A stretch of 14,831 bases of DNA from an uncultured Blautia sp. (GCA_900549015.1 URMH01000057.1:1-14831); one strand, 5' to 3'. Counted from the first letter of the stretch, positions 6,981-14,103 are shown. The notes: generated by a model not told the origin, from the letters alone. A program made the numbers and translations.

Positions 6981-7499
6981 ATGAAACTTGTGATTACATT
7001 GTTAAAGCCTTTGTCTTTTCTGCCGGCAATCCTTATGATGCTTTTAATATATGAATTTTCTGCACAGACAGGAGAAGTGTCAGGTGAGCTTTCCTACAAA
7101 ATCAGCTATCAGATCGTAGAGACAAAAAACGAGATACTGGGCACAAATAAAAGCTACGATGAGCTGGCGGCAGAGGCGGATTCCATTCATTATTATGTGC
7201 GTAAGGCAGCGCACATGACGGAATACTGTGTTCTGGCGATCGCCATTTCCTTTCCTTTGTATGTATATAAAGTAAGAGGAATCTGGCTTGTGCTTCTGGC
7301 AGGAATGGTATGTGTGGGGTTTGCGGGACTTGACGAGTATCATCAGTCTTTTGTAGGCGGAAGAGGACCCTCTGTAAAAGATGTGGGCATCGACAGCATA
7401 GGCGCACTGATCGGAATTATTCTTGTACAGGCGTTCTGCTGGTCAACCTTACATAATCCAGTAGGAAAAAAGAGAAAAAAGAAGAAACACAGAAAATAG
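6981..7499 (+). CDS. VanZ-like family membrane protein
   Basis: A 172-aa protein with four membrane helices (about 7-25, 80-96, 100-117, 136-155). Family signatures are present: YEFSAQTGEVS (24-34), VRKAAHMTEYCVLA (73-86) and LDEYHQSFVGGRGPSVKDVGID (117-138), with the expected conserved His, Glu, Asp, Gln and Arg. The C-terminus is strongly basic (KKRKKKKHRK). VanZ proteins give low-level lipoglycopeptide resistance in enterococci, but many Firmicutes homologues are unlinked to van genes, and none are visible here. As the last gene of an ABC exporter operon it may share an envelope-protective role. The start, 3 bases after the previous stop, is preceded by AGAGGAAG. Confidence 0.9.
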   Translation: MKLVITLLKPLSFLPAILMMLLIYEFSAQTGEVSGELSYKISYQIVETKNEILGTNKSYDELAAEADSIHYYVRKAAHMTEYCVLAIAISFPLYVYKVRGIWLVLLAGMVCVGFAGLDEYHQSFVGGRGPSVKDVGIDSIGALIGIILVQAFCWSTLHNPVGKKRKKKKHRK

Positions 7500-7522
7500 G
7501 GGGAGTCATGGACTCCCCTTTT
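7500..7522 (+). terminator. Rho-independent terminator of the ABC-VanZ operon, probably bidirectional
   Basis: The stem GGGGAGTC (7500-7507) / GACTCCCC (7511-7518) with a 3-base loop is followed by TTTTGGTTT. It begins at the last base of the VanZ stop. On the minus strand it lies 3 bases past the shortened cotJC stop and ends in CTATTTTC, so it can also stop the cotJ transcript. Confidence 0.88.
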
Positions 7523-7525
7523 GGT

Positions 7526-7639
7526 TTATGTCTTTCGGATATTCGCTCCACCGTACTGACTCATAATAAACTGTGCCAGTTTTGCATTTGGCTGGGTAAT
7601 ATTTACAGGATACTGTAATCTTTTTTCATAATTCCACAT
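7526..7639 (-). pseudogene. cotJC: Truncated cotJC (N-terminal 37 codons of the Mn-catalase-like coat protein)
   Basis: The frame starts 3 bases after cotJB and encodes MWNYEKRLQYPVNIT... then AKLAQFIMSQYGG, which matches the N-terminus of CotJC proteins (typically MW-YEKKLQYPV...L-ITQYGG). It then diverges to ANIRKT and stops. Family members are about 190-220 aa and carry a four-helix di-manganese catalase domain, all of which is missing here. No remnant follows: the operon terminator of the convergent VanZ transcript begins 3 bases later. A GGAGG lies 13 bases before the ATG, inside the cotJB end, so the peptide may still be made. Most likely the remnant of an internal-to-3' deletion; less likely a purposely short protein or an assembly error. 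Confidence 0.72.
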
Positions 7640-7642
7640 AGA

Positions 7643-7927
7643 TTATCTGCAACCTCCTTCCTGTTCCCACGGAAACGGCTGTATTGTCCAGTTCCACATA
7701 TCCTCCCGGTTGCAGGAGGCGGTGTCGATGGTGAGAGGACCGAAGGAAGAAGCGTATTCTTTCAGAAGACGGTTTCTCTCCTCACTTACTTCCCGGAAAA
7801 AAGCAAGCGCCTTTTCATCGCAGGGGTGGGTGTCAAGAAAGAGGTGAATATCGTTGACTGCGAAGCTGACTTCATTGAGACGTTTCAGAAGTCCGGCTTT
7901 TGTCATAGAGGGATTACAGTTACTCAT
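7643..7927 (-). CDS. cotJB: Spore coat protein CotJB
   Basis: A 94-aa protein with the diagnostic CotJB pattern: LLKRLNEVSFAVNDIHLFLD (13-32) followed by THPCDEKAL, then a tryptophan-rich end (WNW...PFPWEQEGG). The length is normal. CotJB is assembled with CotJA and CotJC in the inner spore coat, made in the mother cell under sigma-E in B. subtilis. The ATG at 7927 is chosen because it overlaps the cotJA stop (ATGA, 7924-7927), the usual arrangement of this operon, and because GAGAGG lies 9 bases upstream; an in-frame start further upstream would add unrelated residues. It is followed by the truncated cotJC. Confidence 0.93.
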   Translation of the reverse strand: MSNCNPSMTKAGLLKRLNEVSFAVNDIHLFLDTHPCDEKALAFFREVSEERNRLLKEYASSFGPLTIDTASCNREDMWNWTIQPFPWEQEGGCR

Positions 7928-8250
7928 CGGCACATACCTCTCTTTCCGCAGAATGGTTTGCACAGTACGGGAAAGATGGTTCCCGCAGAGAGCGCGCGAT
8001 CAAGAGGAAACGTGTCGCCGAAGGTCTGGCAGGGCACATACGCCATAGCCGGCTCCAGATGTGCAAGATGAGAATACATTTCCGCATCATAAGAAGGGGC
8101 ACCGGGCATCTTGCAGTTACATTGCGGCACGTTCCTGCATGGACAGGAAGCAGGTGCCGGTTCCCGCATCTGGGGAAAATCCTGCCGCATCATACCGCAG
8201 GTGCGGTTATATGGACGGCAGCAGGAAGTGTTCATTTTATATCGTTCCAT
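7924..8250 (-). CDS. cotJA: Spore coat associated protein CotJA
   Basis: A 108-aa protein. The C-terminal half carries the conserved CotJA sequence: AMAYVPCQTFGDTFPLDRAL (69-88) followed by SAGTIFPVLCKPFCG. The N-terminal half is a variable, Pro- and Cys-rich extension with clusters such as NTSCCRPYNRTCG and CPCRNVPQCNCK. There are eleven cysteines overall, which may serve disulfide or metal cross-linking in the coat (inference). Family members usually have Trp where this has Cys74. The ATG at 8250 is preceded by GAAAGGG at 7-base spacing. The gene lies 28 bases after tetR on the same strand, with a sigma-E-like -10 in between. Confidence 0.9.
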   Translation of the reverse strand: MERYKMNTSCCRPYNRTCGMMRQDFPQMREPAPASCPCRNVPQCNCKMPGAPSYDAEMYSHLAHLEPAMAYVPCQTFGDTFPLDRALSAGTIFPVLCKPFCGKRGMCR

Positions 8251-8277
8251 GAACAAACCCTTTCTTTTTTGACTTAC

Positions 8278-8290
8278 ATTATATTGTATG
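8278..8290 (-). promoter_or_regulatory. Candidate sigma-E-type -10 element of the cotJ operon
   Basis: On the minus strand CATACAAT (8290-8283) matches the sigma-E -10 consensus CATACANT exactly and runs into TATAAT (8283-8278). It overlaps the end of tetR and lies about 28 bases before the cotJA start codon. No good sigma-E or sigma-A -35 box is visible at the right distance, so the call rests on the -10 alone plus the known sigma-E control of cotJ in B. subtilis. Confidence 0.5.
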
Positions 8291-8917
8291 ACCGGTCTTT
8301 GAAATGGTGTTGCCGGGGGCTTCGGAAAAGCTCTCCAGAATGCGGTCAATGGATTTGTGGAGATAGGGCTTGTATTCTTCCAGAGAAACCGGCTGCTGAT
8401 AAAGAATGCAGCTATAGCAGGTTGCGCCTACCAGTTCAATAATGGTAAAAAGCATAAGTTCAGGATTTTTGTAGGTTACGCTGCTTTTTGAGAGAAGCTG
8501 GAGATAAGAATCGTAAAAATGATAATCTTCATCCGGCATTTGTTCGTCAAAAGCGCCTTTAAATACGCCCCATGCCAGATTTTTGGCAATAAAAAGAAGG
8601 AGCGAACGATTTTTTGATAAAACATCCAATATATAATCAATAATAAAATGGAGCTGTTCCTCGAAAGAGTGCAGCTCTGTTTTTTTCAGCTCTTCATGTG
8701 CCTGAAAGAAAAGTTCGCAGGTTTTGTGGGAGATCAGATTGTTCCGAATGTCGTATTTGTCCCGGAAATATAAATAAAAAGTTCCCTTTGCAACGCCTGC
8801 TTTTGCCACAATGTCCGATATGGTAGTCTTTGCAAGACCTTTCGTTGTAAAAAGCTCAAAAGCGGTATTATAAAGAGCTTCTTTTTTTCTTTTCTTATTT
8901 GCTTCTAATTTTCCCAT
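8279..8917 (-). CDS. TetR family repressor of the MMPL operon
   Basis: A 212-aa regulator. The N-terminal DNA-binding domain is typical of the family: helix 1 around ALYNTAFELFTTKGLAKT and the helix-turn-helix at about residues 31-51, TTISDIVAKAGVAKGTFYLYF with YFRDKYD following. Residues about 60-205 form the variable ligand-binding and dimerisation domain. The start at 8917 is chosen because GGGAGG lies 7 bases upstream; an upstream in-frame ATG at 8941 has no ribosome binding site and sits at the predicted -10/start region. It is divergent from the MMPL gene, and the 219-bp gap holds three palindromic operators, so it almost certainly represses itself and the transporter. The inducer is unknown, probably a transported lipid or hydrophobic compound. 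Confidence 0.92.
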   Translation of the reverse strand: MGKLEANKKRKKEALYNTAFELFTTKGLAKTTISDIVAKAGVAKGTFYLYFRDKYDIRNNLISHKTCELFFQAHEELKKTELHSFEEQLHFIIDYILDVLSKNRSLLLFIAKNLAWGVFKGAFDEQMPDEDYHFYDSYLQLLSKSSVTYKNPELMLFTIIELVGATCYSCILYQQPVSLEEYKPYLHKSIDRILESFSEAPGNTISKTGHTI

Positions 8918-8941
8918 ATGAAAACCTCCCTTACCTTTCAT

Positions 8942-8969
8942 ATTGTAAACAAAAGTGACTGAAAGTCAA
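8942..8969 (-). promoter_or_regulatory. tetR promoter
   Basis: On the minus strand TTGACT (8969-8964), a 16-base spacer and TACAAT (8947-8942) form a sigma-A promoter whose -35 box is embedded in operator 1, indicating autorepression. Confidence 0.75.
8956..8968. promoter_or_regulatory. TetR operator 1
   Basis: TGACTGAAAGTCA is a perfect palindrome with 5-bp arms and a 3-base centre, in the flanking context AAAAG...ATATG. It overlaps the -35 box and spacer of the tetR promoter. Confidence 0.8.
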
Positions 8970-9004
8970 TATGCCATATGACAAAAAAATAACTGTTTTA
9001 AAAA

Positions 9005-9017
9005 TGACCATAGGTCA
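9005..9017. promoter_or_regulatory. TetR operator 2
   Basis: TGACCATAGGTCA is a perfect palindrome with 5-bp arms. Its centre (9011) is 49 bp from the centres of both neighbours. No good -10 box is associated with it, so it looks like an auxiliary site for cooperative binding or looping. Confidence 0.78.
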
Positions 9018-9052
9018 ATTTGTGGAAAATGTGTGAAATTTGAAAAACAATA

Positions 9053-9081
9053 TTGACTGTTGGTCATTTTTGAAGTATAAC
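9053..9081 (+). promoter_or_regulatory. Promoter of the MMPL operon
   Basis: TTGACT (9053-9058), a 17-base spacer and TATAAC (9076-9081) lie about 55 bases before the MMPL start codon. The -35 box is embedded in operator 3. Confidence 0.8.
9054..9066. promoter_or_regulatory. TetR operator 3
   Basis: TGACTGTTGGTCA has the same TGAC-N5-GTCA core (one imperfect inner pair). Its first base is the second base of the -35 box, the same geometry as operator 1 on the opposite strand. Confidence 0.8.
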
Positions 9082-9136
9082 ATTCCATGAAAAGAATACA
9101 CTTATAAAAAGACGGACAGGAAAGAAGGAATAGGAA

Positions 9137-11242
9137 ATGATAAAAGCAGGTAAGTGGATTGCCAAACACAAGAAACTGATTTTATTTATTGGACTTGTGC
9201 TTTTGGTACCTTCTGTTTTCGGGTATGTGTCCACACGGGTAAATTACGATGTGTTAAGTTACCTTCCGGAGACACTGGAAACAGTAGAGGGACAGGACAT
9301 CATGGTGGACGAATTTGGAATGGGCGCCTTTTCTATGGTCGTAGTGGAAGATATGGAATTGAAGGACGTAGCCGCCCTGAAAGAAAAAATCCAGAATGTA
9401 GCTCATGTAGAGGATGTTCTGTGGTATGACAGCGTGATGGATTTAAGCGTTCCTGTGGAGATGCTTCCGGAAGATCTGAGAGAAGCGCTTTTTAAAGGAA
9501 ATGCTACAATGATGATCGCTCTTTTTGACAATACGACCTCCTCGGATGAGGCAATGGACGCGGTGACAGAAATGCGCAGCATTGTGTCAAAGAACTGTTT
9601 TATAAGCGGTATGACAGGCGTGGTAACAGACATCAAAGCGCTGGCTTTAAAAGAGATGCCGGTGTATGTTGTAATTGCAGGAGCGCTTTCTTTGCTGGTG
9701 CTTTTTCTTGCAATGGACTCCCTTGTTGTTCCCATACTTTTCCTTTTGAGCATCGGGATTGCCATTATCTACAACATGGGAACGAATGTGTTTTTCGGAG
9801 AGATTTCTTATATTACGCAGGCGCTTACGGCAGTGCTTCAGCTCGGTGTGACGATGGACTATTCTATCTTCCTTCTGAACTGCTATGAGGATAATAAAAA
9901 GCGTTTTCCGGGAGATAAGGACAGGGCGATGGCACATGCCATTTCCAATACATTTAAGTCTGTTGTGGGAAGCTCTGTGACTACGATAGCAGGTTTTGTT
10001 GCTCTCTGTTTTATGACATTTGCACTTGGAAGAGATATGGGAATTGTTATGGCAAAGGGTGTGGTGATCGGTGTGATCTGTTGTGTGACGCTGCTTCCTT
10101 CCATGATCCTTCTCTGTGATAAGGCAATCGAAAAAACAAAACACAAGACGCTGCTTCCGAGCTTTGATAAGGTATCGGATTTTATTACAAAGCATCATCT
10201 TATCTGGATTGCAGTCTTCCTTGTTCTTCTGTATCCTGCAATTCACGGAAATAATAATGTGGAAGTTTATTATAATATTGACACTTCTCTTCCGGCAAGC
10301 CTTCCAAGTAATCAGGCAAACAAGGAACTGGAAGAAGTATTCAATATGAATACTGTGCATATGGTCCTTATGGAAAAAGGACTAGACGGAAAAGAAAAAT
10401 CCGAGATGTTAAAAGAAATAGAAGATGTAGACGGTGTACAGTGGGCGCTGGGGTTAAACTCCTTTGTAGGCCCGTCCTTCCCCGAGAGCATGATCCCAAA
10501 AGATGTGCGTTCTCTTCTGGAAAGCGATAATTACGAGCTTCAGTTTATCTGTTCAGAATATCGATCTGCAACAGATGAAGTAAACGGACAGATTTCTGCG
10601 ATCCAGGATATTGTAAAAAAATACAGTCCGAAAGGCATGGTCATTGGAGAAGCTCCTCTGATGAAAGACCTGGCGGATGTAACAGACGTGGATTTGAAAA
10701 ATGTAAACGTGATTTCCATAGCAGCAATTTTTGTGATCATTATGATCGTATTCAAATCCATTTCCCTGCCATTTATACTGGTGGCAGTCATTGAATTTGC
10801 GATTTTTGTAAACATGGCAGTCCCCTATTACCAGGGCATTACCTTACCTTTTGTTGCAGGCATTGTAATTGGTGCCATACAGCTTGGCGCCACTGTGGAC
10901 TATGCGATTCTGATGACAAGCCGTTATCAGAGAGAGAGGCATCTGGGAAGAGGAAAGAAAGAGGCGATTTCCATCGCGCACAAAACTTCGATGAAGTCTA
11001 TTATCATAAGCGGCTGCAGCTTTTTTGCGGCAACCTTCGGTGTAGGACTTTATTCACAGGTAGATATGATAAGCTCTATCTGTACTCTTCTTTCAAGGGG
11101 AGCTGTCATCAGCACCGTTGTAGTGCTTCTGGTTCTTCCTGCCATGTTTATGATTTTTGACCCGATCATCTGCCATACTTCTATCGGTTTTCTTCCGAAA
11201 AAGGAGAAGGAAAAACCGGCAGGTCGCAGCAATAAGAAATAA
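9137..11242 (+). CDS. MMPL/RND superfamily transporter
   Basis: A 701-aa protein with the two-fold MMPL plan: helix 1 (about 13-30), an extracellular domain (31-172), helices 2-6 (about 174-328), helix 7 (about 353-370), a second extracellular domain (371-523) and helices 8-12 (about 524-677). Each half has the helix-4/10 signature with an Asp-Tyr pair: GVTMDYSIFLL (Asp241-Tyr242) and GATVDYAILMTSRY (Asp588-Tyr589), equivalent to the proton-relay pairs of MmpL3. The C-terminus is basic (KKEKEKPAGRSNKK). It is expected to move lipids or hydrophobic molecules using the proton gradient; the substrate is unknown. AAGGA precedes the ATG at 7 bases. The TetR operators control it, and the secreted repeat protein follows after 28 bases. 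Confidence 0.93.
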   Translation: MIKAGKWIAKHKKLILFIGLVLLVPSVFGYVSTRVNYDVLSYLPETLETVEGQDIMVDEFGMGAFSMVVVEDMELKDVAALKEKIQNVAHVEDVLWYDSVMDLSVPVEMLPEDLREALFKGNATMMIALFDNTTSSDEAMDAVTEMRSIVSKNCFISGMTGVVTDIKALALKEMPVYVVIAGALSLLVLFLAMDSLVVPILFLLSIGIAIIYNMGTNVFFGEISYITQALTAVLQLGVTMDYSIFLLNCYEDNKKRFPGDKDRAMAHAISNTFKSVVGSSVTTIAGFVALCFMTFALGRDMGIVMAKGVVIGVICCVTLLPSMILLCDKAIEKTKHKTLLPSFDKVSDFITKHHLIWIAVFLVLLYPAIHGNNNVEVYYNIDTSLPASLPSNQANKELEEVFNMNTVHMVLMEKGLDGKEKSEMLKEIEDVDGVQWALGLNSFVGPSFPESMIPKDVRSLLESDNYELQFICSEYRSATDEVNGQISAIQDIVKKYSPKGMVIGEAPLMKDLADVTDVDLKNVNVISIAAIFVIIMIVFKSISLPFILVAVIEFAIFVNMAVPYYQGITLPFVAGIVIGAIQLGATVDYAILMTSRYQRERHLGRGKKEAISIAHKTSMKSIIISGCSFFAATFGVGLYSQVDMISSICTLLSRGAVISTVVVLLVLPAMFMIFDPIICHTSIGFLPKKEKEKPAGRSNKK

Positions 11243-11270
11243 AGAATGATAAGAAAAGGAGTTGTTTCAT

Positions 11271-14063
11271 ATGAACAGAAATAAAAAAATTGTGACAGCA
11301 ACGATGGCTGCGGGAATGGCAGCAGTATTAAGTGCAGGTACGATCGCGGCTGCGGGACAGAGTGCAGAGACTTCCGGAATTACAAAGGAAGAAACCGTAT
11401 ACGTAAATGCAGGGGCAGACGGTGCAGTGAAAGATGTTATTGTATCTGACTGGCTGAAAAATTCAGGAGGAGCGTCATCTGTCTCTGATGTATCCGGTTT
11501 GAAGGATATTAAAAATGTAAAGGGCAACGAGACGTTTCAGCAGAATGGAGAAAAACTCACCTGGAATACGGAAGATGCAGACATATATTATCAGGGAACA
11601 ACGACAAAAGAGCTTCCTGTAGCTGTAGAAATTAAATATTATTTAAGCGGAAAACAGGTAACTCCCGATGAACTGGCAGGGAAAAGCGGACACCTTAAAA
11701 TGGTAGTCACATACAAAAATAAAGAAAAAACAGTGAAGAAGATAGATGGAAAAAGCACAGATGTATATGCACCTTTTGCGATGGCAACAGGAATGTTTCT
11801 TCCCACAGATAAATTTAAAAATGTGACGATCGACAATGGAAAGGTTGTATCAGACGGAGACAGAAATATAGTGGTAGGCCTTGGACTTCCGGGACTTTCT
11901 GACAGTCTGGATCTTGATGAGGACGTCAAAAAAGAGATTGAGATTCCGGAAGGATTTACGCTCGAGGCAGATGTGACAGACTGTGAAATGGAAACTACAT
12001 TTACCGTAGCTCTTACAGACCTTCTGGATGAGATAAACGTGGATGAGATCGACAGCATCGACGAGCTGAAAGATTCTTTAAAAGAGCTTTCAGATGCGTC
12101 TCTTGAGCTTGTGGACGGTACGAAAACGCTTTATGACGGAACAAGTGAACTGAATACAAAATATAAAGAATTTGCAGCAGGTGTATCAGAGCTTCAGAGT
12201 GGAGCAAGAGAGCTTCAGAGCGGTTCAAGAGAGCTTCAGAGCGGAGCCGGTGCATTAAAAACAGGTGTATCTTCTTACACAGAAGGTGCAGATACGCTTG
12301 CGGCAGGCGTGATGGAATATACGGGCGGTGTTGGCACGATTTCTGATAAATTAAAAGAATATACAGACGGTGTGAGCACTCTCACAGGAGGGATTAAGTC
12401 TTATGTAGAAGGCAGTGGAACACTGACAGACGGCGTGATCAAGTATACGGAAGGTGCAGCCGCTGTGGCAGATGGAATTACACAGTTTTCACAGCAGGCA
12501 AAACCTCTTGAGGAAGGACTGAAGACTTTCGCAGACGGAGGAAAGGATTTTGCAGACGGAGCGGCAGCGTACGGGGAAGGTGCAGAAAAGCTTTCAGAAG
12601 GATTGAAAACTCTGGAAGGCGGAGCAGAAACCCTTGCCCAGTCTGTAAAAGAATATACAACAGAGGGTGTTGGTGCATTAAAAGCGGGAGCACAGGCGCT
12701 TCCGGCAGGAATTGAAAAAATTCAGGCAGGTACAGAAGCGGCAGAAGGCGCGGCAGGTACTCTGGCAGAGAAGAGCGGCAGTCTGCAATCCAGTTTAAAT
12801 GGTATTTCGCAGACTCTCCGTGATGCGGCAGAATCTGTTGGAGGAAATTCTTCTGTAGATACTTCTGCAATTACAAATGGAGCGGCATCAGCACAGAGCG
12901 GTGCAGATACTGTTTCAGCAGGACTTGATACAGCAAGTGCAGCCATTGATATATTAAGCGGCATTGATATGTCCCAGCTTGATGAGGGAACACAGGCTGC
13001 GATCAGCGAGGCGATCGGCTGTATTTCCGGAGGCGTGGGAACTGCTCAGAGCGGACTTGGAAGCGTGTACAGCGGAGCAGAGGCAGTACAAAACGGCGCA
13101 GAGCAGATTTCAGGAGGAGATACTTCTCAGATTGCGGACGTTTTAAATCAGGCGGCAGACGGAATTGATCAGACAGCAGCCGGAGCCGGGGCAATTTCTT
13201 CCGGACTGGAATCAATGGAGGGAAGTCTCGGCGCTTTAAGTGAGGGCGCATCGGAAGCGCTGGAAGGCGCAAATGGGCTTTCAGAAGGAACTGCCGCTTT
13301 ATCTGCAAAGGGGGAAGAACTGACCCAGGGGGCAGAGCAGGCAGCAGCCGGAGCGAAAGCTCTTGTTGCCGGGGCAAAAGAACTGACAGACAGTACAGAA
13401 AAGCTTTCTGCCGGAGCAGAAGCTTTAAAAGAGGGATTTTATGGAGAAAATGGGCTTCAGGCAGGGCTTGAGACGGCGGAAAACGCCTCAGAGGCTCTTG
13501 TAAACGGAGCGGCTTCTTTAAAGAAATCAGGCGCGGAATTAAAAGCCGGAGCAGAAAAATTAAAGAGTAACGATTATACGCTGATTCTGGGAGCGGGAAA
13601 ACTGGATTCTGCAACAACGCAGTTAAATGCGGGAATTTCCCAGATAGGAGGAGCGACAGAAGCGCTCAAAGAAGGCGCGTCCAAACTTTCTGCAAACAGT
13701 GGTTCCTTAAAGTCAGGAGCAGAAGAACTGGAACAGGGAACAGGTACTCTTGCGGGAGGAACGAACACCCTTGTATCAGGAACAAATGCACTTGCGTCAG
13801 GAAGCAGCCAGGTACAGAGTGGTATTAAAAAGCTGAATGACGGAGCGAAAGAACTGAAGGAAGGTCAGGATAAATTTAGCAAAGAGGGCGTTCAGAAGTT
13901 AAAAGATACGGTAGAGGACACACTGGATTCCGTTCTTGACCGTCTCGAAGCAATCCAGGCAGATGATGTGGCGTATACATCTTTTGCAGGAAAAGAGGAT
14001 TCTATGGATGGAAATGTGAAATTCATTATTGAGACGGATCCGATTGAATTACCGGAAGAATAA
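11271..14063 (+). CDS. Large secreted heptad-repeat protein (YhgE/Pip-like ectodomain)
   Basis: A 930-aa exported protein. It has a Sec signal (MNRNKK, hydrophobic about 8-28, likely cleavage after the Ala run near 25-29). An N-terminal beta-rich domain spans about 40-250 (EIKYYLSGKQVTPDELAGK, HLKMVVTYKNK). From about 280 to 868 there are glycine-centred heptads of the form L-x-x-G-a-x-x, such as ELQSGAR, ALKTGVS, TLTGGIK and TLVSGTN, predicted to form a very long helical hairpin or coiled coil like the extracellular parts of YhgE, Pip and EsaA. A short acidic end follows (ETDPIELPEE). Unlike those proteins it has no C-terminal membrane helices, and no LPXTG or lipobox is seen. ATG 11271 is chosen because AAGGAG lies 9 bases upstream; a TTG at 11262 abuts the ribosome site and is not usable. 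It is co-transcribed with the MMPL gene and probably works with it outside the membrane. Confidence 0.85.
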   Translation: MNRNKKIVTATMAAGMAAVLSAGTIAAAGQSAETSGITKEETVYVNAGADGAVKDVIVSDWLKNSGGASSVSDVSGLKDIKNVKGNETFQQNGEKLTWNTEDADIYYQGTTTKELPVAVEIKYYLSGKQVTPDELAGKSGHLKMVVTYKNKEKTVKKIDGKSTDVYAPFAMATGMFLPTDKFKNVTIDNGKVVSDGDRNIVVGLGLPGLSDSLDLDEDVKKEIEIPEGFTLEADVTDCEMETTFTVALTDLLDEINVDEIDSIDELKDSLKELSDASLELVDGTKTLYDGTSELNTKYKEFAAGVSELQSGARELQSGSRELQSGAGALKTGVSSYTEGADTLAAGVMEYTGGVGTISDKLKEYTDGVSTLTGGIKSYVEGSGTLTDGVIKYTEGAAAVADGITQFSQQAKPLEEGLKTFADGGKDFADGAAAYGEGAEKLSEGLKTLEGGAETLAQSVKEYTTEGVGALKAGAQALPAGIEKIQAGTEAAEGAAGTLAEKSGSLQSSLNGISQTLRDAAESVGGNSSVDTSAITNGAASAQSGADTVSAGLDTASAAIDILSGIDMSQLDEGTQAAISEAIGCISGGVGTAQSGLGSVYSGAEAVQNGAEQISGGDTSQIADVLNQAADGIDQTAAGAGAISSGLESMEGSLGALSEGASEALEGANGLSEGTAALSAKGEELTQGAEQAAAGAKALVAGAKELTDSTEKLSAGAEALKEGFYGENGLQAGLETAENASEALVNGAASLKKSGAELKAGAEKLKSNDYTLILGAGKLDSATTQLNAGISQIGGATEALKEGASKLSANSGSLKSGAEELEQGTGTLAGGTNTLVSGTNALASGSSQVQSGIKKLNDGAKELKEGQDKFSKEGVQKLKDTVEDTLDSVLDRLEAIQADDVAYTSFAGKEDSMDGNVKFIIETDPIELPEE
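12189..12251 (+). repeat. Three tandem 21-bp repeats in the heptad protein gene
   Basis: Three direct copies of a 21-bp unit (GAGCTTCAGAGYGG plus 7 variable bases) encode ELQSGAR, ELQSGSR and ELQSGAG at residues 307-327. They differ by only a few bases, so they are more recent duplications than the surrounding diverged heptads and could change copy number by slippage. Confidence 0.85.
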
Positions 14064-14103
14064 AACGTAAATGAGAATGTGTGAGAAGCCTGCAATCAAT
14101 TTC

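Noticed and set aside
7928..7963. Upstream extension of CotJB
   Set aside because: It runs further into cotJA and lacks family sequence; the ATGA overlap start is the usual cotJ arrangement.
8918..8941. Eight-residue N-terminal extension of the TetR protein
   Set aside because: The ATG at 8941 lacks a ribosome binding site and coincides with the promoter -10/start region; 8917 has GGGAGG at good spacing.
8966..9169. Minus-strand 67-aa ORF in the tetR-MMPL intergenic region
   Set aside because: It spans operators 2 and 3 and the MMPL promoter and start, with no ribosome binding site or family match; treated as chance.
11262..11270. TTG start giving MFH before MNRNKK in the repeat protein
   Set aside because: The TTG directly abuts the AAGGAG sequence, leaving no spacer; the ATG at 11271 is correctly placed and starts a good signal peptide.
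11639..13768. Several long minus-strand ORFs opposite the repeat protein gene
   Set aside because: They are Leu/Pro/Ser/Arg-rich mirror frames produced by the repetitive codon pattern, without start signals.
14064..14103. Possible terminator after the repeat protein gene
   Set aside because: No stable stem followed by a T-run could be found by eye.
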